Of a DNA stretch of 64,000 nt, positions 1 through 9,358 are shown piece by piece (the stretch's first letter is position 1; every line of letters begins with the position of its first letter). The DNA lies in NCBI RefSeq assembly GCF_001696535.1, contig NZ_MBQE01000005.1, positions 248,001 through 312,000 of the forward strand, read 5' to 3'. The position numbers and the translations under genes were made by a program. A model generated the notes under the pieces. The model did no database searches and was not told where the DNA came from. It worked only from the letters and a program-made list of their open reading frames with translations. Source of the DNA: Stappia indica (GTDB lineage: Bacteria; Pseudomonadota; Alphaproteobacteria; Rhizobiales; Stappiaceae).

Positions 1-793
1 GAACCCGCACCGTTTCCTCGCGCGAGATCGCCATGGCGCCGTGAGCGCCGAGGGTCAGCGCCGTGGTCGCGCAGTCCTCGCGGACCGCCGTAATCGCGGT
101 GTCGAGATCCGCCGTCTCGTACAGAGCCTTCAGCTCGTGCTCGTTGGCAAACAGCAGATCGACCGTGCCGTCGCGCAGCAGGCCGAGGAACTCGGAGCGG
201 TAGCGGTCGACGCAGAAGCTGTCGGAAAGGGTCAGGCTGACCTTGCGGCCGTTCGCATGGGCGATCTCGGCAGCCTTCAGGAAGGCGGCCTTGGCTGCGG
301 GCGGATCCCACAGGTAGCCTTCCATGTAGGTGATCGCCGACGCCGCGACCGTGTCCGCATCGATGTCCTTCTCGGACAGCTCGACGCAAGCACCCAGATA
401 GGTGTTCATGGTCCGCTCGCCATCCGGGGTGATCAGGATCATCGAGCGTGCCGTGGGCGGACCGTCGACGAGCACGGGCGTTTCGAAATGCACGCCGATA
501 CCGCGCATGTCATGGCGAAATGCGCCGCCGAGCTCGTCTTCCGCAACCTTGCCGAAATAGGCGGAACCGCCGCCGAGCACGGCAACGCCGGCTGCCGTGT
601 TGCCGGCGCTGCCACCGGAAATGCGGGTGGTCTGTCCCATCTTGCCGTAAAGGCGCACCGCCTCCTCGGTGTCGATCAGCCTCATCGAGCCCTTCACGAG
701 CTTTTCATGGACGAGGAAATCCTCCTCCACATGGGCGAAGACGTCGCAAATGGCATTGCCGATGCAAAGGGTGTCGAAGCGCTGGCTGGTCAT
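1..793 (-). CDS. PfkB-family carbohydrate/adenosine kinase (3' end outside window)
   Basis: Only the first 264 codons are present; the gene runs off the left edge. The start is the ATG at 793 (MTSQRFDTLCIGNAICD). The protein shows the PfkB N-terminal features: the first beta strand with an N-A-x-x-D substrate-binding segment, the glycine-rich S-G-G-S-A-G-N-T-A motif near residue 60, and the lid/central core up to the region before the anion hole. The diagnostic C-terminal D-T-x-G-A-G-D motif lies outside the window. Relatives in alphaproteobacteria are usually annotated as adenosine kinase or ribokinase-like sugar kinases; the substrate cannot be fixed from this fragment. It follows pheA by 44 bp on the same strand and could be its last operon partner. 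Confidence 0.85.
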   Translation of the reverse strand, partial: MTSQRFDTLCIGNAICDVFAHVEEDFLVHEKLVKGSMRLIDTEEAVRLYGKMGQTTRISGGSAGNTAAGVAVLGGGSAYFGKVAEDELGGAFRHDMRGIGVHFETPVLVDGPPTARSMILITPDGERTMNTYLGACVELSEKDIDADTVAASAITYMEGYLWDPPAAKAAFLKAAEIAHANGRKVSLTLSDSFCVDRYRSEFLGLLRDGTVDLLFANEHELKALYETADLDTAITAVREDCATTALTLGAHGAMAISREETVRV

Positions 794-837
794 GGTCGTG
801 GAACTGTCCTCAATCTGGTGTCGGGCGAAAACGCTCG

Positions 838-1728
838 TCAGATGCCGGGCGTGGGACGCAAGGCGCGGTTGGCCTCGGGCTCGCGGATCTTGTCGCGGAA
901 CGTGCTGGCCGGATAGATGCCGAGCAGCTTGAGCTCGGCGGAGAAGAACTCCAGTTCCTCCAGCGCCAGCGAGACGCTGCGGTCCTCCGGATGGCCTTCC
1001 ACGTCCGCATAGAACATGGAGGCGAAGAACTGGCCTTCCAGCTGGTAGGATTCCAGCTTGGTCATGTTGACGCCGTTGGTGGCGAAGCCGCCGAGCGCCT
1101 TGTAAAGCGCGGCGGGTACGTTGCGCACGCGGAAGATGAAGGTGGTGATGACCGGCTGGCCGGTGTTCTGCGCACGCACCGCATCGCGCGACAGGATGAG
1201 GAAGCGTGTGGTGTTGTGGGCCTCGTCCTCCACATCCCGCCGCAGGATCTCCAGTCCGTAGGCTTCGGCGGCCATTTGCGGCGCCAGGGCGGACGCGCTC
1301 GGATCGCCGGCCTCGGCGATCTGCCGCGCGGAGCCGGCGGTGTCCGCCCCCACGATGGCGCGCAGGCCGAGCTCGCGGATGATCTTGCGGCACTGGCCGA
1401 GAGCCATGACGTGGCTCTGCACGCTCTTCAGCTGCTCGATCCGGGCGCCGGGCAGGCCCATCAGCTGGAAGCGGATGGGCAGGAAATACTCGCCGATGAT
1501 CTGCAGCGAGGACTGCGGCAGCAAGTGGTGGATATCGGCCACGCGGCCGGCGACGGAGTTCTCGACCGGGATCATGCCGAGGTCGGCATCGCCGCTTTCC
1601 AGCGCGGTAAAGCAATCCTCGAACGTGGCGCAGGGCACGGCCTCGTAGTCGGGATAGACATTGTGGCAGGCCATATGCGAGTTGGCCCCGTACTCGCCCT
1701 GAAAGACGATGCGCTTCTTGTTCGTCAT
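838..1728 (-). CDS. pheA: Prephenate dehydratase
   Basis: A 296-residue monofunctional prephenate dehydratase, converting prephenate to phenylpyruvate in phenylalanine synthesis. The catalytic domain (about residues 5-185) begins with the F-Q-G-E-Y-G-A-N-S-H segment, carries P-V-E-N-S-V-A-G-R and ends with the H-N-T-T-R-F motif, whose Thr is catalytic in the family. A C-terminal ACT regulatory domain (about 200-285) contains K-L-E-S, the position of the usual E-S-R-P Phe-binding motif, so feedback control by phenylalanine is likely. There is no chorismate mutase domain. It lies 13 bp downstream of kdsB on the same strand, a pairing typical of rhizobial relatives. Confidence 0.95.
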   Translation of the reverse strand: MTNKKRIVFQGEYGANSHMACHNVYPDYEAVPCATFEDCFTALESGDADLGMIPVENSVAGRVADIHHLLPQSSLQIIGEYFLPIRFQLMGLPGARIEQLKSVQSHVMALGQCRKIIRELGLRAIVGADTAGSARQIAEAGDPSASALAPQMAAEAYGLEILRRDVEDEAHNTTRFLILSRDAVRAQNTGQPVITTFIFRVRNVPAALYKALGGFATNGVNMTKLESYQLEGQFFASMFYADVEGHPEDRSVSLALEELEFFSAELKLLGIYPASTFRDKIREPEANRALRPTPGI

Positions 1729-1741
1729 GTTCGACCGGTTA

Positions 1742-2506
1742 TCAGCTGGGGTTTGAGACGCGGGATGCGAAGATGGCCCGCACGGCTTCGAGATCGCGGG
1801 GCGTGTTGACGTCCATCGGCACGCTGTCGATCAGCCCGACATCAATGCGCATGCCGGCTTCGAGCGCCCGCAATTGCTCCAGGCTCTCGCGCTTTTCGAG
1901 AGAAGACGGCGGCAGGGACACGAAACGGTCGAGCGCGGCGCGGCGATAGGCGTAAAGGCCGATATGCTGGTAGAGCGGCCCCGGGCCGGTCGGAGCCGTT
2001 GCCCGGGTGAAATAGAGCGCGCGCAGCCGGCGCTCGCCGATCGGCGTTCCCACTGTCTTGACGAAGCTGGGATCCGTTCGCCCGTCCTCGCTGCGGATTT
2101 CCGTGGCGATGGTCCCGATGTCGACGGCCGGGTCGGACAGGGGATCGAAGGCGGCGCGGATCGCTTCCGGATCGATCAGCGGCACATCGCCCTGCAGGTT
2201 GAGCACGATGTCGTAGGCGCGTTGCGGGTCGACGGCTTCTGCAGCCGCCCGCACCCGGTCGGAGCCGCTCGGCAGGTCGGGATCCGTCATCACCGCCGTT
2301 CCGCCGGCGGCCTCGACAGCGGCCTTGATGTCCGGATGGTCGCAGGCGACGACGACAGGGCCGATCTCGGCCGCCATTCCGCGATCGATCACGTGAGCGA
2401 TCATCGGCTTGCCGGCAATGAGTGCGAGGGGTTTGTCGGGCAGCCGCGTGGACGCCATACGCGCCGGGATCACCACCAGGGCGGACAGGGAGGCAGGGGT
2501 CGTCAC
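1742..2506 (-). CDS. kdsB: 3-deoxy-manno-octulosonate cytidylyltransferase (CMP-KDO synthetase)
   Basis: A 254-residue protein when started at the GTG at 2506, which puts the nucleotide-binding motif [14 protein letters not shown] about 15 residues from the N terminus, as in the family. An upstream in-frame start would add some 60 residues lacking family character. The enzyme activates KDO with CTP for lipopolysaccharide core assembly in the cytoplasm. Other family landmarks are [10 protein letters not shown] (metal/CTP binding) and [10 protein letters not shown]. It probably starts a kdsB-pheA transcript, divergent from the cytochrome c gene. Confidence 0.94.
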   Translation of the reverse strand: MTTPASLSALVVIPARMASTRLPDKPLALIAGKPMIAHVIDRGMAAEIGPVVVACDHPDIKAAVEAAGGTAVMTDPDLPSGSDRVRAAAEAVDPQRAYDIVLNLQGDVPLIDPEAIRAAFDPLSDPAVDIGTIATEIRSEDGRTDPSFVKTVGTPIGERRLRALYFTRATAPTGPGPLYQHIGLYAYRRAALDRFVSLPPSSLEKRESLEQLRALEAGMRIDVGLIDSVPMDVNTPRDLEAVRAIFASRVSNPS

Positions 2507-2560
2507 GGGCGGCCTTTCGGGCGCCGGAAGGGTGCGGGGCACGCCCGGCGGCAACGTGCG

Positions 2561-2574
2561 ATGATTTGTATCAT
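2561..2574. promoter_or_regulatory. Inverted repeat in the kdsB/cytochrome c divergent promoter region
   Basis: A short palindrome, ATGAT-TTGT-ATCAT, lies between the divergent kdsB and cytochrome c starts. This 204-bp gap must carry promoters for both genes, so the repeat is a candidate operator, but 5-bp arms can occur by chance. No clear -35/-10 pair was assigned. Confidence 0.2.
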
Positions 2575-2710
2575 GGACTGCCCTTTTAAACCTATGGACA
2601 CGAGCGTCAAAAACTTTGTAGTTTCCGGCGACTTTTTCACCACGCGCCGCGTTGCGCGGGGCCTTCTCGCATTGGCCTTGCAGCAACCGAGGGAGTTGGA
2701 GCCAGCGGGA

Positions 2711-3484
2711 ATGAATTCTGCCAAGCTAAATATGATCGCGGGTGCGATCCTGTCCGTCCTCCTCCTCACGATGGGCCTCGGCATCGTGTCGGAAATCGTG
2801 TTCCACCAGGATGCGCCGGAAAAGCCGGGCTACGAGATCGTCGTGGCCGAGGCGGACACCGGTTCGGCGCCGGCCGAGGAGGCTCCCCAGGTCGAGCCGA
2901 TCGCTGCTCGCCTGCAGACCGCATCGGCAGAAGATGGCGAGAAGCTCACCCGAGCTTGCGCGTCCTGCCACGACTTTTCCAGCGCCAACACCAACAAGGT
3001 TGGCCCGGGCCTCTGGCAGGTGGTCGGCCGCGCGCCGGCGACCCACGAAGGGTTCCGCTACTCCAGCGGCATGCAGGCCTATGCCCAGGAGCACGAAGCC
3101 TGGACCTACGAGAATCTCGATCACTTCCTGACCGCGCCGCGCCAGGAAGTCTCGGGCACGTCGATGGGCTATGCCGGCATGCGCAAGCCCGAGGATCGCG
3201 CCAACCTGATCGCCTATCTGCGCACGCTGTCGGACAATCCGCAGCCGCTTCCGGAGCCGCCCGCGGCTGAAGCTCCGGCTGCTGAGGCTCCCGCTGCCGA
3301 GGCCCCCGCTGCTGACGCTCCGGCGGCTGCCGAGACGCCCGCGGCTGAAGCTCCGGCTGCTGAAGCTCCTGCAACCGAGGCTCCTGCCACTGAAGCGCCT
3401 GCCACCGAGGCTCCGGCGGCCGACGCTCCCGCGACGGAGGCCCCGGCTGCCGAGACCCCGGCACAGGGCACCCAGGCTCAGTAA
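2711..3484 (+). CDS. Membrane-anchored c-type cytochrome with Pro/Ala/Glu tail
   Basis: A 257-residue protein starting at ATG 2711. Residues 8-30 form an uncleaved N-terminal membrane anchor. The class I cytochrome c domain (about 75-178) has the haem motif C83-A-S-C86-H87 and a likely axial Met at G-T-S-M152. From about residue 178 the chain becomes a low-complexity tail of P-A-A/T-E-A repeats, a probable extended periplasmic linker. The organisation resembles the CycM/c552 cytochromes that carry electrons to aa3-type terminal oxidases in rhizobia; that role is inferred. A strong terminator follows. Confidence 0.88.
   Translation: MNSAKLNMIAGAILSVLLLTMGLGIVSEIVFHQDAPEKPGYEIVVAEADTGSAPAEEAPQVEPIAARLQTASAEDGEKLTRACASCHDFSSANTNKVGPGLWQVVGRAPATHEGFRYSSGMQAYAQEHEAWTYENLDHFLTAPRQEVSGTSMGYAGMRKPEDRANLIAYLRTLSDNPQPLPEPPAAEAPAAEAPAAEAPAADAPAAAETPAAEAPAAEAPATEAPATEAPATEAPAADAPATEAPAAETPAQGTQAQ
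3250..3475 (+). repeat. In-frame degenerate repeats encoding a (P-A-A/T-E-A)n tail
   Basis: About 14 tandem imperfect copies of a 15-bp unit (GCTCC-GGCT-GCTGAG-like) encode Pro-Ala-Ala/Thr-Glu/Asp-Ala at the C terminus of the cytochrome c. Such units are prone to slippage, so copy number may vary between strains. Confidence 0.8.
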
Positions 3485-3532
3485 GGCAGAAGCGGCGGCG
3501 CTCAAGCCGCAGCTTTCGAGGGAAATTCAGGA

Positions 3533-3557
3533 GGCCGGGCGAAAGCCCGGCCTTTTT
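3533..3557 (+). terminator. Rho-independent terminator after cytochrome c
   Basis: A perfect 8-bp stem GGCCGGGC/GCCCGGCC closed by a GAAA tetraloop and followed by TTTTT, 48 bp after the stop codon. Confidence 0.92.
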
Positions 3558-3835
3558 CGTTTTCCGTTTCTTTCAGGCGTTATTCGGCAAGGTTTCAAGA
3601 GTTCATTTCCCCTGCGTTCCTGCTGTGACGGCGGGCAACTTTCGGCTATAACCCTTGCGGTTTGCGGGGGAGTCCAGATGTCGACCCCAGGATGCGGTCG
3701 CCATTCGTCTGCAAATACCTCTTTAACCGGTACGTGATACGCAGTTTTATCAGGTATGGGGGCGTCGGACCCAGCGAGAGCCTCGCGGGTCGGACAGGCC
3801 GCCTCCATGTGCGTGGTGTTGGCGAGCGAGGGGCG

Positions 3836-5224
3836 ATGACGCAGGCGTCCGGTGGCAAGGAACTGGCACGGATCCGATGGAAGCATCGGGCGGTCGCCTT
3901 TGCCGTCGTCGCATTCATCAGTGTCCTCGGTGTCGCGCTCACGGGCTACATCTCCTCCTTGCTGACGGAAAACGCCCAGAAGCGCTTGCAGAACGAAACG
4001 CTGTCCCGCCTGTCCGAGGCGCGAGCCAGGCTCGAGGGCACAATCGGCGCGACGCTTTACATCTCCCAGGGGCTGGTCAGCTTCACGGCGATCAACAGCG
4101 ATCTCACCCAGCGTCAGTTTCGCCGGTTTGCAGAGGAGATTTCCTCGCTCAACAATCATGTGAAGCTCATTGCCCTGGCTCCGGACAACGTGGTTCGCTA
4201 CGTCTATCCCCTGCTCGGCAATCTTCGGGCGCTCGGTCTCGACTACAGCAAGAACGAGGCGCAGTGGCCGGTCGTGCAGCGGGTGATGGACGAGCGCCGC
4301 ACCGTTGTGGCCGGCCCGGTCAACCTGGTGCAGGGCGGGCGCGCCCTGATCGCGCGCTCGCCGGTGCTGATCCCTGTCGACGAGGACGAGGGCAATGCCG
4401 AACGCCGGTACTGGGGGATAGCCTCCGTGGTGATCGACATGGACGCGCTGTTCGAGGATGCCGGCATCCGCCAGGAGATGAACGGTTATCAGTTCGCGAT
4501 CCGCGGCGCCGATGGTCTCGGCCCCGTCGGGGGGATGGTTCTCGGCGATCCGGAGCTGTTCGAAGGAGGTGCGGTGGTCCTGCCGGTCAACCTGCCGAAT
4601 GGCACATGGCAGATGGCGAGCCGCCCGGTCGGCGGCTGGACGACGAACTCGCCGGAAGTCCGCATCGCCCGGCTGGTCGGCTTCGGCGTCACCTTCGCGA
4701 TCGCCTTCCTTTCGGCAATGGTGGTGATCGCCCAGCAACGGGCTCGGTCCATGGCCCTGCACGATGCCCTGACCGGCCTGCCGAACCGTCGCCTGCTGGA
4801 GGACCGGCTGGAGCAGCTGGCCGCGCTCAGCGAAAGGACAGGGCTCGGTTTCCAGGTCTTCTTCGTCGACCTCAACGCGTTCAAGCCCATCAACGACACG
4901 TTCGGTCATGCGGTGGGCGATATGGTCCTGCGCGAGGTCGGCAAGCGGCTACGCCAGGAAACGCGGGAATCCGACACGATCGCGCGGATCGGCGGCGACG
5001 AATTCGTCGTCGTGGTTCCGGGCATGACTCATTACCAGAGCACCTCGAATATCGCGGAGCGGCTGCGCCAGGCGGTCAGTGAGCCGGTTCGCACCGGCGA
5101 CCATGTCATCGCCATCCGCGCCAGTGTAGGGTGGGCGGTCTATCCGGACGATGCGACGACGATCCCCGAGATTCTCGAGCTCGCCGATCAGCGCATGTAC
5201 CGCGAAAAGCTCGCCGCCGCCTGA
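3836..5224 (+). CDS. CHASE-like sensor diguanylate cyclase (GGDEF)
   Basis: The chosen start is ATG 3836, preceded by GAGGGGC; the reading frame stays open further upstream without convincing coding character. The 462-residue product has a transmembrane segment near residues 20-42, a periplasmic region of about 240 residues with CHASE-type features, a second membrane segment near 285-305, and a C-terminal GGDEF domain. The active site is the intact G-G-D-E-F. R-E-S-D lies exactly five residues before it, matching the RxxD inhibitory site, so the enzyme should make cyclic di-GMP and be product-inhibited. There is no EAL domain. The ligand is unknown. It stands alone between a terminator and the yej operon. 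Confidence 0.9.
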   Translation: MTQASGGKELARIRWKHRAVAFAVVAFISVLGVALTGYISSLLTENAQKRLQNETLSRLSEARARLEGTIGATLYISQGLVSFTAINSDLTQRQFRRFAEEISSLNNHVKLIALAPDNVVRYVYPLLGNLRALGLDYSKNEAQWPVVQRVMDERRTVVAGPVNLVQGGRALIARSPVLIPVDEDEGNAERRYWGIASVVIDMDALFEDAGIRQEMNGYQFAIRGADGLGPVGGMVLGDPELFEGGAVVLPVNLPNGTWQMASRPVGGWTTNSPEVRIARLVGFGVTFAIAFLSAMVVIAQQRARSMALHDALTGLPNRRLLEDRLEQLAALSERTGLGFQVFFVDLNAFKPINDTFGHAVGDMVLREVGKRLRQETRESDTIARIGGDEFVVVVPGMTHYQSTSNIAERLRQAVSEPVRTGDHVIAIRASVGWAVYPDDATTIPEILELADQRMYREKLAAA

Positions 5225-5400
5225 CCCGGACGCAGCCCGCCGGGGCGGTGCGTCACGATTAAACTTTCGTCATGAAGCGTTTCACGTCTGTCGGCGGGCG
5301 GCACAACTCCCTAATATGTCTTCAGGGCAACAACGCCGGCGCAGCCGCGTGGCCATGAAGGCGCGTGGCGCCGCAAGACAGACGGATCCGTTCAATCGCC

Positions 5401-7335
5401 ATGATGCAGACAGACCGCCAGAGCACTTTTCTCAAGTCATCCAGCAAGGGGCGCGCCGACACCCGGCAGCAGCCCGCCGTCCCGTGGATCCTGACCCTGC
5501 CTCTGGTAGCGCTGTGTCTGGTGCTGGCCGGACTTTCGGCTGCGTGGGCGCAGGAAGAGCCGCAATGGCGCCATGGGTCCGCCCTGACCGGTGAGCCGAA
5601 ATACCCCGCCGACTTCAAGCATTTCGATTACGTCAATCCCGATGCGCCGAAGGGCGGCATCGTGCGTCTCGGTGAAAGTCGAGGTTTCGACACGCTCAAT
5701 CCGGTCCTGTCCAAGGGCAACCCGGCCCCGGGTCTCGGGCTGATGTACGATTCGCTGTTGGAGCCCGCTCTCGACGAGATCAACATCAATTCCGAGTACG
5801 GGTTGATCGCCGAGGCGATGCGCTATCCGGCCGATTATTCCTGGGTGGAGTACCGTCTCAATCCGCAGGCGCGCTGGCAGGACGGAACGCCGATCAGCGT
5901 CGACGACGTGATCTGGAGCTTCGAAAAGATCAAGGAGGTCAACCCGAGCCAGGCCTTCTACTATCGCCATGTCGAGAAGGCCGAGCCGGCAGGCGAGAAC
6001 GTCATCCGCTTTTCCTTCGATTCCGCCGGCAACCGCGAGCTGCCCAAGATCGTCGGTCAGTTGATCATCCTGCCCAAGCACTGGTGGGAAGGCACCGGTT
6101 CCGACGGCAAGCCGCGCGACATCGCGCGCGGGACGCTGGAGCCGCCGCTCGGATCCGGTCCCTATCGCATTCGCTCTTTCGAGCCCGGCCGCAACATCGT
6201 CTACGAGCGTGTCGAGGACTACTGGGCGAAAGAGCACCCGGTGCGCATCGGGTCGTATAATTTCGACGTCGTGCGATACGATGTGTTTCTGGATTCCGCC
6301 GTCGAGCTGGAGGCCTTCAAGGGCGATCAGTACGATTTTCGGGAAGAGCTGAGCGCCAACGTCTGGTCCAAGGCCTATGATTTCCCCGCCGTGCGCGACG
6401 GGCGCGTGGTGCTGGAGGAATTCCCGAACAAGGCCAGCGGCCGCATGCAGGCCTATGTCCCCAACCTGCGCCGCGAGAAGTTTCAGGATCCGCGGATTCG
6501 TGAAGCGCTCAACTATGCCTATGATTTCGAGACGACCAATGCGGTCGTCTCGGCCGGGTTGCACAAGCGGATCGGCTCCTATTTCGCCGGCACGGAGCTT
6601 GCCTCCTCGGGGCTGCCGACCGGCAAGGAACTGGAAATCCTGGAGACCGTGCGCGACGAGGTGCCGCCCGAGGTATTCACCAAGCCCTTTGAAAACCCGG
6701 TCGGCGGCAATCCGCAGAACGTGCGCGAGAACCTGCGTCAGGCCGTGAGGCTTTTCCGCGAGGCGGGGTACAAGCTCGACGGTGGGCGCATGGTCGACGC
6801 GAAGACCGGCGAACAGTTCAGCATCGAGTTCATCTACTTTGACCGGTCGGCCGAGCGGGGGCTTCTTCCCTATACGAAGAATCTGGAAAATATCGGCGTC
6901 AAGACGGTGCTTCGCCTCATCGACGTGCCGCAATACATCAACCGCGTGCAGAACCGCGACTTCGACATGGCCACGCTGGTCTGGGGGCAATCCCTGTCGC
7001 CAGGCAACGAGCAGCGCGATTTCTGGGGCTCGGAGGCCGCCGACCGCCCGCAGTCGCGCAACTATGGCGGCATCAAGGATCCTGCCGTCGACAAGCTGAT
7101 CGAGCGCGTCATTTTCGCCAAGGATCGCGACGAACTGGTCGCTGCCACCCATGCGCTCGACCGGGTTCTGCTGTGGAACCATTATGTGGTGCCGCAGTTT
7201 TATTCCGACGTCGACCGCACGGCCCGCTGGAACAGGTTCTCGCACCCGGCGGAACTGCCGGAATACACGCATGGCTTTCCGGCCATCTGGTGGTGGGATG
7301 CGGAAAAGGCAGCGGCTGTTCGGGGGGCGCAGTGA
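5401..7335 (+). CDS. yejA: Peptide ABC transporter substrate-binding protein (YejA-like, first copy)
   Basis: A family 5 extracellular solute-binding protein of about 644 residues. It has a long N region and a hydrophobic signal segment ending A-W-A before Q-E-E-P, so it is probably exported and cleaved near residue 50. The mature part starts with the YejA-type H-G-S-A-L-T-G-E-P-K-Y-P segment and shows P-P-L-G-S-G-P-Y-R-I and the W-G-S-E-A-A motif near the C terminus. YejABEF systems import oligopeptides and the peptide-nucleotide antibiotic microcin C. Two adjacent ATGs (5401, 5404) could start it. It overlaps the next gene by one base (TGATG), so the two are translationally coupled. Confidence 0.9.
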   Translation: MMQTDRQSTFLKSSSKGRADTRQQPAVPWILTLPLVALCLVLAGLSAAWAQEEPQWRHGSALTGEPKYPADFKHFDYVNPDAPKGGIVRLGESRGFDTLNPVLSKGNPAPGLGLMYDSLLEPALDEININSEYGLIAEAMRYPADYSWVEYRLNPQARWQDGTPISVDDVIWSFEKIKEVNPSQAFYYRHVEKAEPAGENVIRFSFDSAGNRELPKIVGQLIILPKHWWEGTGSDGKPRDIARGTLEPPLGSGPYRIRSFEPGRNIVYERVEDYWAKEHPVRIGSYNFDVVRYDVFLDSAVELEAFKGDQYDFREELSANVWSKAYDFPAVRDGRVVLEEFPNKASGRMQAYVPNLRREKFQDPRIREALNYAYDFETTNAVVSAGLHKRIGSYFAGTELASSGLPTGKELEILETVRDEVPPEVFTKPFENPVGGNPQNVRENLRQAVRLFREAGYKLDGGRMVDAKTGEQFSIEFIYFDRSAERGLLPYTKNLENIGVKTVLRLIDVPQYINRVQNRDFDMATLVWGQSLSPGNEQRDFWGSEAADRPQSRNYGGIKDPAVDKLIERVIFAKDRDELVAATHALDRVLLWNHYVVPQFYSDVDRTARWNRFSHPAELPEYTHGFPAIWWWDAEKAAAVRGAQ

Positions 7336-9266
7336 TGACGCAGGATCGCAAGACGGTCCCCGCTGCAGATCTTGCGTCGGCGGGACCGGATCGACGACAG
7401 GTTCTTGGGGGCGCGCTGGCCTTCTGTGCGGCGACGCTGCTGCCGCTGACCGGTCGTTCGCCACGCGCTGCAACGGAGACCCAAGCCGCAGATGCAACGG
7501 CGCCGCGCCACGGACTGTCCGTGTTCGGCGACCTGAAATATCCGGCGGACTTCTCGCATTTCGACTATGCCGTGCCAGATGCGCCGAAGGACGGCCGCAT
7601 CATTTTCTCGGCGCCGTCCTGGGCCTATAATCAGAACCCGCAGACCTTCAACAGTTTCAACACTTTGATCTTGAAGGGCGATGCGCCTCCGCGCATGGAG
7701 ATGTGCTTCGACACGCTGATGGTGCGGGCGCTGGACGAGCCGGATGCGATGTATGGCCTCGTCGCGGAGAGCGTCGAGGTCTCGCAGAACGGAAATGTCT
7801 ACACCTTCACCCTGCGGCCCGAGGCGCGGTTCCACGACGAGAGCCCGCTGACCGCGGAGGATGTCGCCTTCTCGCTGGTCACGCTCAAGGAGCTCGGGCA
7901 TCCCTCGATCCGCCAGGTCCTGCGCGAACTCACCGAGGCTCGTGTCGAGGGGCCGCACAGGATCGCCTTGGTGTTCTCCGGCAAGCAGTCGCGCAAGGTG
8001 CCGTTGATCGCGGCGGGCATGCCGATCCTCTCGAAGGCCTACTATTCCCGCTACGACTTCGCCCAGACTACCCTGACGCCGCCGCTGTCTTCCGGTCCCT
8101 ACAAGGTGGGCCGGCACGAGGTCGGGCGCTTCGTCGAGTACGACCGGGTCAAGACCTGGTGGGCGGCCGACCTGCCCGTCAGCCGCGGCCACTACAATTT
8201 CGACCGTATCCGTCTGGAGTTCTTCCGCGATCGTCAGGTGGATTTCGAGGCCTTCAAGAAGGGCGTGATGACCTTCCGCGAGGAGTTCACCGCACGCACC
8301 TGGGCGACGGAATACAATTTCCCCGCTGTCGAGGACGGCCGGGTGATCCGCGAGGAAATCCCCGACGGGCGTCCCGCCGGGGCGCAAGGCTGGTTCATGA
8401 ACCTGCGCCGGGACAAGTTCTCCGATCCGCGTGTCCGCAGGGCGCTGGGCCTGGTGTTCGATTTCGAATGGACCAACACCTTGCTGTTTTTCGACGCCTA
8501 CAAGCGCACCAGTTCGTTCTTCCAGAATTCGCCGATGCTGGCGGAGGGCGAGCCCGACGCGGCCGAACTGGCGTTGCTGGAGCCATGGCGCGGCAAGATC
8601 CCGGACGAGGCGTTCGGCCCGGCGATCCTGCCGCCGGTCTCGGACGGGTCCGGTCAGGACCGATCCATGCTGCGCGAGGCCGACAGGCTCTTGCGCGAGG
8701 CGGGCTGCCGGCGGGATGGGGCGCGCCTGCTATTGCCGAGCGGCGAGCCGTTGACCTTCGAATTCCTGTCGAACACCACGACCTTCGAGCGCGTGACCCT
8801 GCCCTATATCGGCAATCTCGAACGGCTCGGCATCAAGGCGAACTTCCGCGTGGTCGATCCGGCGCAGTACCAGTCGCGCATCAACGACTACGATTTCGAC
8901 ATCGTCTCCCGGCGATACGCCCTGGCGCCGACGCTCGGTGAGGAGATTCGCCAGATGTGGGGCTCGGAGGCGGCGAGCCAGCCCGGCTCCACCAATCTGT
9001 CCGGCATCGCCGATCCGGCGGTGGACGCGATGATCGACAAGATCCTCTCGGCCGCCAGCCGCGAGGAGATGACGGTGGCCGCCCGTGCGCTGGATCGGAT
9101 CCTGCGTGCTGGCTACTACTGGGTGCCGCAATGGTACAAGGCGGTGCACACCGTCGCCATGTGGGATGTGTTCGGACACCCCGAAGTTCCGCCCACGCAT
9201 GATTTCGCACCCGAACTCCTTTGGTGGTACGACCGGGAGAGCGCGGAGCGAATCGGCATGCGCTGA
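7335..9266 (+). CDS. yejA: Peptide ABC transporter substrate-binding protein (YejA-like, second copy)
   Basis: A paralogue of the preceding gene, 643 residues, starting at the ATG that overlaps its stop codon. Both share Y-P-A-D-F-x-H-F-D-Y, the S-S/G-S-G-P-Y block and the W-G-S-E-A-A motif, but they have diverged strongly elsewhere. The N terminus differs in kind: D-R-R-Q-V-L-G-G followed by a hydrophobic stretch looks like a twin-arginine signal, whereas the first copy has an ordinary Sec-type signal. Two binding proteins ahead of one set of permeases suggests they present different peptides to the same channel; this is inference. Confidence 0.88.
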   Translation: MTQDRKTVPAADLASAGPDRRQVLGGALAFCAATLLPLTGRSPRAATETQAADATAPRHGLSVFGDLKYPADFSHFDYAVPDAPKDGRIIFSAPSWAYNQNPQTFNSFNTLILKGDAPPRMEMCFDTLMVRALDEPDAMYGLVAESVEVSQNGNVYTFTLRPEARFHDESPLTAEDVAFSLVTLKELGHPSIRQVLRELTEARVEGPHRIALVFSGKQSRKVPLIAAGMPILSKAYYSRYDFAQTTLTPPLSSGPYKVGRHEVGRFVEYDRVKTWWAADLPVSRGHYNFDRIRLEFFRDRQVDFEAFKKGVMTFREEFTARTWATEYNFPAVEDGRVIREEIPDGRPAGAQGWFMNLRRDKFSDPRVRRALGLVFDFEWTNTLLFFDAYKRTSSFFQNSPMLAEGEPDAAELALLEPWRGKIPDEAFGPAILPPVSDGSGQDRSMLREADRLLREAGCRRDGARLLLPSGEPLTFEFLSNTTTFERVTLPYIGNLERLGIKANFRVVDPAQYQSRINDYDFDIVSRRYALAPTLGEEIRQMWGSEAASQPGSTNLSGIADPAVDAMIDKILSAASREEMTVAARALDRILRAGYYWVPQWYKAVHTVAMWDVFGHPEVPPTHDFAPELLWWYDRESAERIGMR

Positions 9267-9358
9267 CATGAGCCGCATGCTCCAACGCACCAGACATTGC
9301 GGTCGCGGCCCGGCGGATGAGCTGGCCGGCGACCGGCAACAAAGGGATCGCTGACACG

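Noticed and set aside
1874-2700. Long plus-strand open frame overlapping kdsB that continues into the cytochrome c gene
   Set aside because: Only the part from 2711 looks like a protein; the upstream part is the antisense of kdsB.
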